From: Bin87 sp965204905
Lineage (GTDB): Bacteria; Chloroflexota; Dehalococcoidia; Lucifugimonadales; UBA3495
Length of the DNA stretch: 64,000 nt
Assembly: GCA_965204905.1 (NCBI GenBank)
Contig: OZ242042.1
Coordinates: forward strand, 3,844,001 to 3,908,000
Reading direction: 5' to 3'
Shown here: one piece after another, positions 23,634-31,821 of the stretch
Layout: each line of letters starts with the position of its first letter
How positions within the stretch are numbered: the stretch's first letter is position 1
Position numbers and translations under genes: made by a program
The notes under the pieces: model-generated
What the model was told of the DNA's origin: nothing
What the model saw: the letters and a program-made list of their open reading frames with translations, nothing else
The model's database searches: none

Positions 23634-26483
23634 GTGCCCATGCCTGACGACATCACCATATCAATTGACGGGGTGGAGATCAGGACCCAGCCGGGCAAGA
23701 TGGTGCTGGAAGCGGCCATTGATGCCGGCGTTTACGTTCCCTATCTGTGCTATCACTCGGGCATGAAGCCCTACGCCGCCTGCCGGATGTGCGTGGTAGT
23801 CGCGGAAAACGAACGCGGCAGGGTTCCGGGCTTCCCGGCCGCCTGCACCCTGGCAGCCACCGACGGGATGGTGGTGTGGAGCGAGACCCCCGACGTCAAC
23901 GAACTGCGCCGATCCGTGATGCAGATGCTAATTGCCGAGCATCCCAACGGCTGCCTCACCTGCCACCGGGTGGATATCTGCGGCCCCTCCGACGTGTGCC
24001 TGCGCCACGTTTCCGTCAACGACCGCTGCGTTACCTGTCCCAAGAACGAGCGTTGTGAGTTCAAGGACACGGTCCGGTACCTGGGGATGGAGCTGGAATC
24101 CCCGATGACCTACATGTACCGGGACATTCCCCTAGAAGTCAGCGATCCCTTCTACGACCGGGATTACAACCTGTGCATCACGTGCGGGCGATGCGTGCGA
24201 GTGTGCGAGGAAGTGCGCGGCGACAGCGCCATCTGCTTTACCGAACGCTCCGGCAAGGCCCTGGTTGGCACATCCTTCGGCACCTCTCTCCTGGAATCCG
24301 GTTGCGAATTTTGTGGTGCCTGCTTGGACGTTTGCCCGGTGGGAGCCCTCACCGAGCGGGAGAACAAGTGGGAGAAGGCCGCCAGCGTACAGCGGACGAT
24401 CTGCACCCACTGCCCGGTGGGATGCCAGATGAACCTGGAAATCAATGAGCAAGGTCGGGTGATCCGTGCCATCCCTGAGTACAACTCTCCGGCCAATCGC
24501 GGGCAGGCCTGTTACAAGGGCAAGTTCGGGCTGGGCCATCTCACCAGCGGCCAACGGTTGCGCCGTCCGCTCATCCGGCGCAATGGAATTCTGGAATCTG
24601 CCACCTGGGACGAGGCTCTGGACCTGATCGCCGAACGGTTGCGACCCCACCAGTCGGGTGAAGGGTTCGGCCTGGTGACCGCTGCCGACAGCACCAATGA
24701 AGAGTTTTACCTGGCTCAGAAATTCGCCCACATCGGGATGAACACCCACAATCTGGACCACTCCGGCAACGTCCAGCCCGATTTGACCAGGGGGCTGGAG
24801 GACGTGTTCGGTTACCCCGGGGCGACCAACTCCATCTGGGACCTCAAAAACTCGGACTGCATCCTGGTTTTCAACACCAATCTCACCGAAAGCCACAACG
24901 TGGTCGGGGTTCCAATCAAGCAGGCTGCCCGGGACGGCGCTTCCCTCATCGTGATTGACACCCGCGAGGTGGAACTGACGCGGTATGCCAACCTTTGGCT
25001 GCGGCCCTTGCCCGGCGCTGAGTTGCTCCTCATCGGCGCAATACTGAAAACTGTGCTGGATGAAGGTCTGGTTGATGGCGAGTGGATGGCCGAAAACGTA
25101 GAAGACCACGACACCCTGCTCTATGAACTCGAACAGATCGACGAAGCCGCCATGGCCGCCACCGGAGTGCCGCACGACGACATCGTCCAGGCCGCCCGGC
25201 TTTATGCCAACGCTGCGAACGCGGCCATCGTGTACGGGTTGGACAACGTACCCTCGGCCATCACCCGCGACTGCGTGGTGGCGCTGTGCGACCTGGCCCT
25301 GTTCACCCACAACGTCGGCAAGCCGGCCGGAGGACTCTTCCCCATGCGGCAGGGCGCCAATACCCAAGGGGCGACCGACATCGGCTGCATACCCTATCGC
25401 TTGCCGGGTGGCGGCCCGCTTTTTGATGATGAAAACCGCGCCCGCGTCGAAGAAGTTTGGGGCGCGACCCTCCCATCGCCGCAGCACAGCATGGGCGTGG
25501 CCGAAATGCTGACAGCGGCGTCCAACGGCGATATTCAGTCGATGTTCGTGGTTGGAGACAGCCCGAACTTCACCAACGGGCTGCTGAGTGATAGTTTCGC
25601 CGCCTTCGAGCGGCTGGATTTCCTGGTGGTCATGGATACGTTCCTCACCCCTGCCGCCCAGGTAGCGGATGTCGTGCTGCCCCGCGTTACCTTTGCCGAA
25701 AAGGACGGGACGTTCACCAACCTGGAACGCCGTATCCAGCGCGTCCGTCCGGCAGTAACCGTCAAAAACAGTGACGCCAAACCCGAAGGTTGGGTGTTCG
25801 AGCAGTTGGCCGAACGGTTGGGCATCACCGGAATCAGCTACAACGACCCGTCGGCGCTGATGGATGAGATCGCCTCGGTGACCCAGAACTACGGTGGCGT
25901 CAGCTACGACCGGCTGGCCCGGGAGTCGGCCCTGGTGATGCAAACCGGCGTCGAATCGCCCCGGCCCACTCAGATACTCTATACATCCAGGGAAGAGCGC
26001 GGCGTCCAGTGGCCGTGTCCGGCTGCCGGCAGCCCTTCCTCGCCGGTGCTGTACGCGGACGGGTTCCCCAACGGAAAGGCGGAGCCGGGCGCGCCCCGCT
26101 TCCGGGTGGTTGATTGGCCCACCTGCCCCGACTTCCCCGCGCTGCTGGCTCCCGGTCGGGTCCTGCTGCAACGGGAGCGAGACACCGTTATCGAGTCGGG
26201 CGACCTCAACCGCATCGTGCGGGATGAGGAGGTGAGGCTTAATCCGGACGATGCTGTCGCCTGGAACATCCCCGACGGCGTTCCGGTTGCCGTTGCCACT
26301 GTTGCCAATCGGATCACCGGCGTCGCCAGAATCGACGCACAGACGCCGCGGGGCGTCGTCGCCATCACCACGCTGTTTGGTGAACTTGCCGTGGAGTTGC
26401 AGGTGTCCGAAGACGTGAACCCCATGGCGCGCGTGCCGGGCTTGCTGGTTGAACCTTGCCGGGTGGAACTGCTGAACCGGTAA
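23634..26483 (+). CDS. NuoG/formate dehydrogenase alpha-like molybdopterin iron-sulfur subunit
   Basis: The product is 949 residues. It has an N-terminal [2Fe-2S] domain (CYHSGMKPYAACRMC plus Cys in FPAACT), a Cys-rich His-Cys3 region with two CxxC sites (HPNGCLTC and CVTCPKNERC), two [4Fe-4S] ferredoxin sites (CITCGRCVRVC and CEFCGACLDVC), then the [4Fe-4S] of the molybdopterin domain (CTHCPVGC) and a full MopB fold and C-terminal domain (NPDDAVAWNIPDGVPVAVAT). At the position of the catalytic Cys/Sec of formate dehydrogenases the sequence is NLDHSGNVQPD, a Ser. So it may be a formate dehydrogenase-like enzyme with a Ser metal ligand or a non-catalytic NuoG-type electron conduit. Confidence 0.85.
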   Translation: MPMPDDITISIDGVEIRTQPGKMVLEAAIDAGVYVPYLCYHSGMKPYAACRMCVVVAENERGRVPGFPAACTLAATDGMVVWSETPDVNELRRSVMQMLIAEHPNGCLTCHRVDICGPSDVCLRHVSVNDRCVTCPKNERCEFKDTVRYLGMELESPMTYMYRDIPLEVSDPFYDRDYNLCITCGRCVRVCEEVRGDSAICFTERSGKALVGTSFGTSLLESGCEFCGACLDVCPVGALTERENKWEKAASVQRTICTHCPVGCQMNLEINEQGRVIRAIPEYNSPANRGQACYKGKFGLGHLTSGQRLRRPLIRRNGILESATWDEALDLIAERLRPHQSGEGFGLVTAADSTNEEFYLAQKFAHIGMNTHNLDHSGNVQPDLTRGLEDVFGYPGATNSIWDLKNSDCILVFNTNLTESHNVVGVPIKQAARDGASLIVIDTREVELTRYANLWLRPLPGAELLLIGAILKTVLDEGLVDGEWMAENVEDHDTLLYELEQIDEAAMAATGVPHDDIVQAARLYANAANAAIVYGLDNVPSAITRDCVVALCDLALFTHNVGKPAGGLFPMRQGANTQGATDIGCIPYRLPGGGPLFDDENRARVEEVWGATLPSPQHSMGVAEMLTAASNGDIQSMFVVGDSPNFTNGLLSDSFAAFERLDFLVVMDTFLTPAAQVADVVLPRVTFAEKDGTFTNLERRIQRVRPAVTVKNSDAKPEGWVFEQLAERLGITGISYNDPSALMDEIASVTQNYGGVSYDRLARESALVMQTGVESPRPTQILYTSREERGVQWPCPAAGSPSSPVLYADGFPNGKAEPGAPRFRVVDWPTCPDFPALLAPGRVLLQRERDTVIESGDLNRIVRDEEVRLNPDDAVAWNIPDGVPVAVATVANRITGVARIDAQTPRGVVAITTLFGELAVELQVSEDVNPMARVPGLLVEPCRVELLNR

Positions 26484-26573
26484 CGAAACCCGCAACACCG
26501 GCGTAACATTTAAGGGGTACGATGCCCAGTCATACCCCAAGCTGCTGACGGAGCAACAATCGACGGAGTAACA

Positions 26574-27329
26574 ATGACGAGCGTCCAACCGGCAACTAAT
26601 ACCCGGGACCGCACGGCAAACCTGCCGCGGGCCCGCTTGGTCGAGCGCATCGACTACACCGATGACCTCATGGTCATCAAGCTGGAACCGCAAGGCTTCG
26701 ATTTCAAATTCAAGCCCGGCCAATACTGCACACTGGGACTAGACGGCATCGAGCGGGCATATTCCATCGTGTCGGCTCCCCACGAACCTTTTTTGGAAAT
26801 CTTCGTGGAATTGGTGCCGGACGGCGAACTCACCCCCCGGATGTGGCGCATGGATATTGGCGATACCATGTCCATCCGGCCGCGGGCCAAGGGTATCTTC
26901 CTGATGGACCCGTCGGCCACGCAGCACCTGATGCTGGGCACGGTCACCGGTGTGGCTCCGTTCGTCAGCATCGTGCGGGACCACCTGCACTACGGGCGGG
27001 CCGGCCATCACTTCTACGTTTTGGAAGGAGCCTCCTACCTGGACGAGTTCGTCTATGACATTGAGCTGTCAGGGCTGGCCGCCAAGTACCCGGAGATCGT
27101 TACGTTCGTGCCGGCGGTCAGTCGGCCCACCGAAGCCCGCAACGCCGCCTGGCAGGGGGAAACGGGCCGCTTGAACAACATCGTCGCGGATTATTTGGAG
27201 AAATTCGACCTCAACCGGGACGATACGCTCATCTACGCCTGCGGCCACCCCGGGATGATCGAATCCAGCCGGGAAATCGTCACCGCCGCCGGCTGGCGCT
27301 GGACCGAAGAACGGTTCTGGAAAGAGTAG
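26574..27329 (+). CDS. FAD/NAD(P)-binding ferredoxin-NADP reductase-like oxidoreductase
   Basis: The product is 251 residues with FNR fold. The FAD domain has FKPGQYCTLGLDGIERAYSI and VSAPHEPFLEIFVEL (the RxYS motif contacts FAD). The NAD(P) domain has LGTVTGVAPFVSIVRDHL and the C-terminal LIYACGHPGMIESSREIVTA, then RWTEERFWKE as in bacterial Fpr proteins. It exchanges electrons between NAD(P)H and ferredoxin or flavodoxin. It lies 90 bases after the NuoG-like gene and may link that complex to a ferredoxin pool. The 90-base gap holds an imperfect GGGGTA/TACCCC inverted repeat. Confidence 0.85.
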   Translation: MTSVQPATNTRDRTANLPRARLVERIDYTDDLMVIKLEPQGFDFKFKPGQYCTLGLDGIERAYSIVSAPHEPFLEIFVELVPDGELTPRMWRMDIGDTMSIRPRAKGIFLMDPSATQHLMLGTVTGVAPFVSIVRDHLHYGRAGHHFYVLEGASYLDEFVYDIELSGLAAKYPEIVTFVPAVSRPTEARNAAWQGETGRLNNIVADYLEKFDLNRDDTLIYACGHPGMIESSREIVTAAGWRWTEERFWKE

Positions 27330-27354
27330 AATCCGGGGCAACGATTGTCAGTAT

Positions 27355-27382
27355 GTAGGGGCGAATCAGCATTCGCCCCTAC
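27355..27382. repeat. Perfect 12-bp-stem palindrome, GTAGGGGCG family
   Basis: GTAGGGGCGAAT, a 4-base loop and ATTCGCCCCTAC. Members of this family with varying inner sequence occur at 34429-34452, 34904-34929, 43246-43274, 46694-46721, 61210-61238 and 63393-63420. It lies just past the FNR-like gene, where it may act as a transcript 3' end. Confidence 0.85.
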
Positions 27383-27454
27383 CGCATTTAAACAGTTTCA
27401 CCAATATAGACCCTGCTAAAATGATGCCAACTGCGCGGTTCCGGTAGCATCGAA

Positions 27455-27757
27455 ATGGACGCGAAAATCAATATCCCAAAGGCACAAATCGCCAAATTCT
27501 GCCGCAGCAACCACATCACCCGCCTGGCCCTGCTGGGCGATACTGTGCCGGATTACTACCCCGGCGAAACCCGCGTCAAGGTGCTGGTTGAGTATGCTCC
27601 AGGTCACACTCCCGGCGGCTTTTCCTTTGTTGGAATGCAGCGCGAACTTGGAAAAATCCTGGGCCACAGCGTTGACCTGCATGCCCTTAACGACCGGATG
27701 CGCTCGGGATTCTGGCCGCAGGCCATTGCGGAGGCGCAAAATATTTATGCCTCATGA
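27455..27757 (+). CDS. MntA-like nucleotidyltransferase antitoxin with degenerate active site
   Basis: The product is 100 residues of the minimal nucleotidyltransferase (MNT) type paired with HepT. Family layout is visible: helix, then LALLGDTVPDYYPGE, a strand VKVLVEYAPG, then ILGHSVDLHALNDRMRSGF. In active MntA the first segment reads GS and the strand begins with DxD; here they are GD and RVK, so both metal and nucleotide-binding motifs are lost. It probably cannot AMPylate its partner and may act only by binding. Its stop overlaps the start of the HepT gene. Confidence 0.75.
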   Translation: MDAKINIPKAQIAKFCRSNHITRLALLGDTVPDYYPGETRVKVLVEYAPGHTPGGFSFVGMQRELGKILGHSVDLHALNDRMRSGFWPQAIAEAQNIYAS

Positions 27758-28088
27758 CCCGCTGTCGTCCATCAACCATATGCTGGACCACGCTCGTGAG
27801 GCTCGATCTCTGGTCGCAGGCCGGTCCTGCGCTGACCTGGACGCCGACTGGTCGCTTGCCATGTTGCTGACCCACCTTATGGAAATTTTCGGTGAAGCGT
27901 CGGCGTGTATCCCCAATGCTTTCCGGGAAACACATCCCGAATTTGACCGGCAGGGAGCGGCGGACTTCCGTAACGTGCTAATCCACCAATTCGATACAAT
28001 CAGTTATGACATAGTCTGGGAGGCTGTGCAGGACGAGCTGCCATCGCTGATCGCACAACTGGAAGCGATTCTGGCGCAAGAAACATAA
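27747..28088 (+). CDS. HepT-like HEPN-domain RNase toxin (DUF86)
   Basis: The product is 113 residues from the ATG at 27747, overlapping the MntA-like gene by 11 bases. It is all helical with the HEPN motif Rx4H in FRNVLIHQFDTISYDIVW. The Arg and His of the RNase site are kept, but the Tyr that normally follows (Rx4HxY), the residue AMPylated by MntA, is Phe. In the known system MntA silences HepT by modifying that Tyr. Here both modifier and target residue are lost. Confidence 0.82.
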   Translation: MPHDPLSSINHMLDHAREARSLVAGRSCADLDADWSLAMLLTHLMEIFGEASACIPNAFRETHPEFDRQGAADFRNVLIHQFDTISYDIVWEAVQDELPSLIAQLEAILAQET

Positions 28089-28160
28089 TCCACGGCAACG
28101 ACCATGGAACCGTCTCGAAAACTTGCGGCGATTACCTGTCCCATAGAGTAAAATCGCCCC

Positions 28161-30815
28161 ATGTCCACGTTAGCGGCCGGCGCGCGCCTTACCCCGGTTC
28201 GGCGGCAATACCTCACCATCAAGCACTCCTACCCGGACGCCATCCTGCTGTTTCGGATGGGCGATTTTTACGAGTGCTTTGACGACGACGCCAAAACGCT
28301 TTCCGAGGCCCTGGAAATCGCATTGACCGGGAGGTCAATGGGCAAAGACACTCGCATCCCCATGGCTGGCGTGCCGGCGGTTTCCCTGGAGACCAATCTG
28401 GCCCGCCTGATTCGCCAGGGGTACAAGGTGGCGATTTGCGAGCAGCTCAGCGATCCGGCAGCGTCAAGGGGGATCGTCGAGCGCGGAGTCGTGCGGGTGG
28501 TGACTCCGGGCACCGTCCTGGAATCCGCGCTGCTGGATCAGGGCGCCAACAACTACCTCGCCGCCGTCTGTTCCGCCGGTGATAGGGCCGGCCTGGCCTA
28601 CGTTGACGTGACCACCGGCGAGTTTGCGGTTGCGGAGATCCCAGTGGAAGAACTGCCACTGGAGCTGGCGCGGTTGGAGGCTTCCGAGATACTCGTTCCG
28701 CCCGGCTACGAATTGCCCGTGATTCCCTCCTGCAACGGTGGAGAAGGGGTGATCACCACGCTGGATGCCTCCGCTTTCAACCCGGACGTTGCCCGAAGGA
28801 CCCTGCTGGACTATTACGGGGTGCTTTCACTGGAGGCCTACGGCCTGGAATCTCCCGGCGTAGATTCGTCCGGCGTAGGGTCGGGGACGCTGGCGGTGCG
28901 CGCCGCCGGGGCCATCGTTGATTACCTGCGGTACACCTGGCAGGGCGAACGGCCTCCGCTGGCCTCGCCAAGGGTGTGGGACAACGGCTCCCACATGGTA
29001 CTGGACCCGCAAACTCGCCGGAACCTGGAACTTTTCCAGGCGGGCCGGCAGGACTCGCAGGACTACTCGTTGCTGGTGGCGCTGGACAGCACGCGAACGG
29101 CAATGGGCGCTCGCCTGCTGAGAAGGTGGTTGGGGATGCCGCTGCTGGACCTGGAGCGGCTGGGGCGCCGGCTGGACGCCGTACAGTTTTTCTTCGATGA
29201 CGCATTCCGACGGGACGACGCGGCGGCCGCGCTGTCCGACGTGGCCGATCTGGAACGAATCCTCACGCGCATCCGGACGCAAAACTCGCCGCCCCGGGAT
29301 TTGCTGGCCTTGCGGGAGAGCCTGGCGGCTACCGGTCGACTGGAGCCCGTCGTGTCCGGCGACCATGCCGCTGCGATGGCCTGGCTGTCGGATGACCTGC
29401 GCCCGTTGCCGGATGTGAGCAACCTGATTGACGCCGCAATTGCGGATGAACCATCGGCGCAACCCGGCGACGGCGGCGTCATCAGGGCCGGCTTCTCTCC
29501 TGAACTGGACCGGATCCGCGCCATGGCCAGCGACGCCCGGGGCTTCATCGCGAGCCTTGAGGCCAAGGAGCGCGAACGCACCGGCATCCGCAACCTCAAG
29601 GTCGGGTTCAACCAGGTATTCGGCTATTACATTGAGGTGAGCCGCTCCAATCTGGACTCGGTGCCGGACGATTATCAGCGTCGCCAGACCCTCACAGGTG
29701 GGGAACGCTACATCACCCCGGAGTTGAAGGAATACGAAAGCCAGGCGCTCGACGCCCGCGACAGGCTGGAGCAGTTGGAGCGCACTTTGTACCGACAGGT
29801 GTGTCAGCAGATTGGCGACCACGCCGAAAGCATCTCCCGCCTGGCAGCGGCGATTGCCCGGGTTGACGTGTTTGTGGGATTGGCCGACGTTGCGGCGCGT
29901 CACGGCTACGTGCGTCCCATCCTGGACGACGGCAACGCGATTAGCATCACCGGCGGCAGGCACCCGGTGGTGGAACGGGTCCTGGATCCCTTGACCAGTG
30001 GCGGCGGCGCGTTCGTGCCCAACGATGCGGCGCTGGACGCGGATGACGCGCAGATAATGCTGATCACCGGCCCCAACATGGCGGGCAAGTCCACGTACAT
30101 CCGCCAGGTTGCCATCATCGTGCTGATGGCCCAGATCGGCAGTTTCGTTCCCGCCACGTCGGCTTCAATCGGCCTGGTGGACCGGATCTTCACCCGCGTC
30201 GGTTTGCAGGACGACCTGGCCACCGGACAGTCCACGTTTATGGTCGAGATGGTGGAAACCGCCGCCATACTCAACCAGGCTACCTGGCGCTCGCTGGTCA
30301 TCCTGGACGAGATTGGCCGGGGAACCAGCACCTACGACGGACTATCCATAGCTCGGGCAGTGGTGGAGCATCTGCACAACAACCCCCGGGTCAGTTGCAA
30401 GACTATGTTCGCCACGCACTACCACGAACTCACCGAGCTGGCCGCCACGCTCCCCGGCGTGCGCAACTACCGGGTCGCCGTCTCCGAGGAGGATGGGAAC
30501 ATAGCGTTCCTGCATCGCATTGTGCCCGGCGGGGCCGACCGGTCATACGGGGTACACGTGGCGATGCTGGCCGGGATGCCGCCCTCCGTGGTGAGCCGTG
30601 CCCAGGAACTGCTGACGGAATTGGAGCGGGAGCAACCGGGCGGGCGGTTCAAGCACCGGGGCAAATCTCCCTCGCCCCAGTTGGCGTTGCCCCTATTCGA
30701 CTCGGACGATAACAAGCTTGCCGAGTCCATCCTGAGTTTGGACATTGGCAACCTCACCCCGCTGGAAGCCATTAACAAGCTCTACGAGTTGCAGGAACAG
30801 GCGCGCCAGGACTGA
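28161..30815 (+). CDS. mutS: DNA mismatch repair protein MutS
   Basis: The product is 884 residues. The mismatch-binding domain I has LLFRMGDFYECFDDDAKTLS with the F-x-E motif. The connector and lever domains follow. The ABC-type ATPase carries Walker A TGPNMAGKSTYIRQ, LATGQSTFMVEMVETA, Walker B VILDEIGRGTSTYDGLSIA and FATHYHEL. The C-terminal end has LYELQEQ. It recognises mismatches and recruits MutL, encoded 1.9 kb downstream. Between mutS and mutL lie small redox, HAD and HicBA genes. Confidence 0.98.
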   Translation: MSTLAAGARLTPVRRQYLTIKHSYPDAILLFRMGDFYECFDDDAKTLSEALEIALTGRSMGKDTRIPMAGVPAVSLETNLARLIRQGYKVAICEQLSDPAASRGIVERGVVRVVTPGTVLESALLDQGANNYLAAVCSAGDRAGLAYVDVTTGEFAVAEIPVEELPLELARLEASEILVPPGYELPVIPSCNGGEGVITTLDASAFNPDVARRTLLDYYGVLSLEAYGLESPGVDSSGVGSGTLAVRAAGAIVDYLRYTWQGERPPLASPRVWDNGSHMVLDPQTRRNLELFQAGRQDSQDYSLLVALDSTRTAMGARLLRRWLGMPLLDLERLGRRLDAVQFFFDDAFRRDDAAAALSDVADLERILTRIRTQNSPPRDLLALRESLAATGRLEPVVSGDHAAAMAWLSDDLRPLPDVSNLIDAAIADEPSAQPGDGGVIRAGFSPELDRIRAMASDARGFIASLEAKERERTGIRNLKVGFNQVFGYYIEVSRSNLDSVPDDYQRRQTLTGGERYITPELKEYESQALDARDRLEQLERTLYRQVCQQIGDHAESISRLAAAIARVDVFVGLADVAARHGYVRPILDDGNAISITGGRHPVVERVLDPLTSGGGAFVPNDAALDADDAQIMLITGPNMAGKSTYIRQVAIIVLMAQIGSFVPATSASIGLVDRIFTRVGLQDDLATGQSTFMVEMVETAAILNQATWRSLVILDEIGRGTSTYDGLSIARAVVEHLHNNPRVSCKTMFATHYHELTELAATLPGVRNYRVAVSEEDGNIAFLHRIVPGGADRSYGVHVAMLAGMPPSVVSRAQELLTELEREQPGGRFKHRGKSPSPQLALPLFDSDDNKLAESILSLDIGNLTPLEAINKLYELQEQARQD

Positions 30816-30850
30816 CCTGCCCATCCTCAACTTGTGCGCGAAATCAGCGA

Positions 30851-30892
30851 AATTTCCGTTTATGCTACCCTTACGGGTAGAATACGGAAATT
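30851..30892. promoter_or_regulatory. Long two-part palindrome between mutS and the ArsC-like gene
   Basis: Outer arms AATTTCCGT (30851-30859) and ACGGAAATT (30884-30892) are perfect. Inner arms CTACCC (30865-30870) and GGGTAG (30875-30880) are perfect around a TTAC loop. Short unpaired stretches separate the arms. There is no T-run after it. It may be an operator or leader structure for the downstream gene, or a 3' structure for mutS mRNA. Confidence 0.55.
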
Positions 30893-30915
30893 ACTAATCT
30901 CGGGGAGACGATAAG

Positions 30916-31278
30916 ATGAGCGATACGGCAACGATGTATTGGTGGCCGCGTTGAAGCAGCTGCCGCAAGGTGCGAGAGTTGCTCGTGCAAAACGGTCTTT
31001 CAGTAATTGAACGGGACTATTTCAAGGAGCCGTTCACGGAACAGGAGCTCAGTGATCTGGTCGCTGAGGTGGGGGAGCCGGGAGTGAGCGCGATGTTCGC
31101 CAGCCGTAGCCCGTCGCTGAAAAAGATGGGGCTTACCGCAGCGGAGCTATCCGACGAGCGCAAGCTGGCCCTGATGCTCGAGGAGCCGCGGCTGGTGCGC
31201 CGGCCCATCGTCCGGCTGGGAGACCGGCTACTGATTGGCGCCAGCGTCAAAGCGATTACCGAGGCCCTCACCGACTGA
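30916..31278 (+). CDS. Candidate selenocysteine-containing ArsC/Spx-family protein
   Basis: The frame from ATG 30916 to the stop at 31278 is 120 residues if TGA at 30952-30954 (codon 13) is read as Sec. The start is MYWWPR-U-SSCRKVRELL, where ArsC/Spx proteins have the CxxC motif at the N-terminus followed by CRKA. The fold continues with the usual NGLSVIERDYFKEPFTEQEL and, near the C-terminus, LMLEEPRLVRRPIVRLGDR with the family Arg. A SECIS-like hairpin follows. GGGGAG precedes the ATG by about 9 bases. It would be a thioredoxin-fold thiol/selenol oxidoreductase; true arsenate reduction is not implied. The alternative is a pseudogene. Confidence 0.8.
30970..30988 (+). promoter_or_regulatory. 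SECIS-like hairpin downstream of the in-frame TGA
   Basis: It starts 16 nt after the TGA. GGTGCGAG (from 30970) pairs over 7 positions with CTCGTGC (30982-30988), including two G-U pairs. The apical loop is AGTTG (30977-30981), with G as its second base followed by T. Loop position (23-27 nt after the UGA) and the G match the bacterial SECIS pattern. Confidence 0.6.
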
Positions 31279-31321
31279 CCGACGGACGACCCGACACGAA
31301 CTGCGAGAGCGACGACCTGCC

Positions 31322-31759
31322 ATGAAGATATTCTTTGACGTTGACTACACCATCCTGGGGCTGGACGACACACTGCGTCCGGGCACGATTGATACCTTCC
31401 AGAAGTTGCTGGATGACGGTCATGAAATTTACATCTGGTCCGGGATGGGGGAACGGTGGGAGGTCATTGAAAAGCACGAACTGGGAAGATTCGTGAGCGG
31501 GGTTTATGAAAAACCAACCCACCACTTTCACGAGCGCCTTGAGGAACTGAAAATACCTTTCGAGCCGGAATTCGTGATTGACGATTACCCGGAGATAGTG
31601 GCCGCTTTCGGAGGCGTCTGGGTGCCGCCCTATTTCTTTTCTCGCAGCGTTGACCACGAGATGGACCGGATTTACCGAATCATCTGCGACTTTGCAGAAA
31701 CCGGGGACTCGGAGGATCGCCAGTACCGGGCCAAGGGGACCAAGATACCGCTGTTCTGA
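31322..31759 (+). CDS. Small HAD-like protein
   Basis: The product is 145 residues from the ATG at 31322 (MKIFFDVDYTILGLDDTLRP). HAD motif I is FFDVDYTI; motif II may be IYIWSGMGERW. A Lys in VYEKPTHHF and EFVIDDYPEIVAAFGG could supply motif III acids. It is shorter than most HADs and lacks a cap, so it resembles minimal C0-type HADs. The substrate is unknown. It lies 43 bases after the ArsC-like gene and may be co-transcribed with it. Confidence 0.7.
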   Translation: MKIFFDVDYTILGLDDTLRPGTIDTFQKLLDDGHEIYIWSGMGERWEVIEKHELGRFVSGVYEKPTHHFHERLEELKIPFEPEFVIDDYPEIVAAFGGVWVPPYFFSRSVDHEMDRIYRIICDFAETGDSEDRQYRAKGTKIPLF

Positions 31760-31821
31760 CGGAACCAACCCGGTAGGCACAGAGCGATATACCAGAGACA
31801 CAAGACACAGGAGGTGTCGGC

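Noticed and set aside
24132..26723. 863-codon open frame on the minus strand opposite the NuoG-like gene
   Set aside because: The plus-strand protein has clear Fe-S and MopB motifs; the antisense reading has no domain and reflects high GC content.
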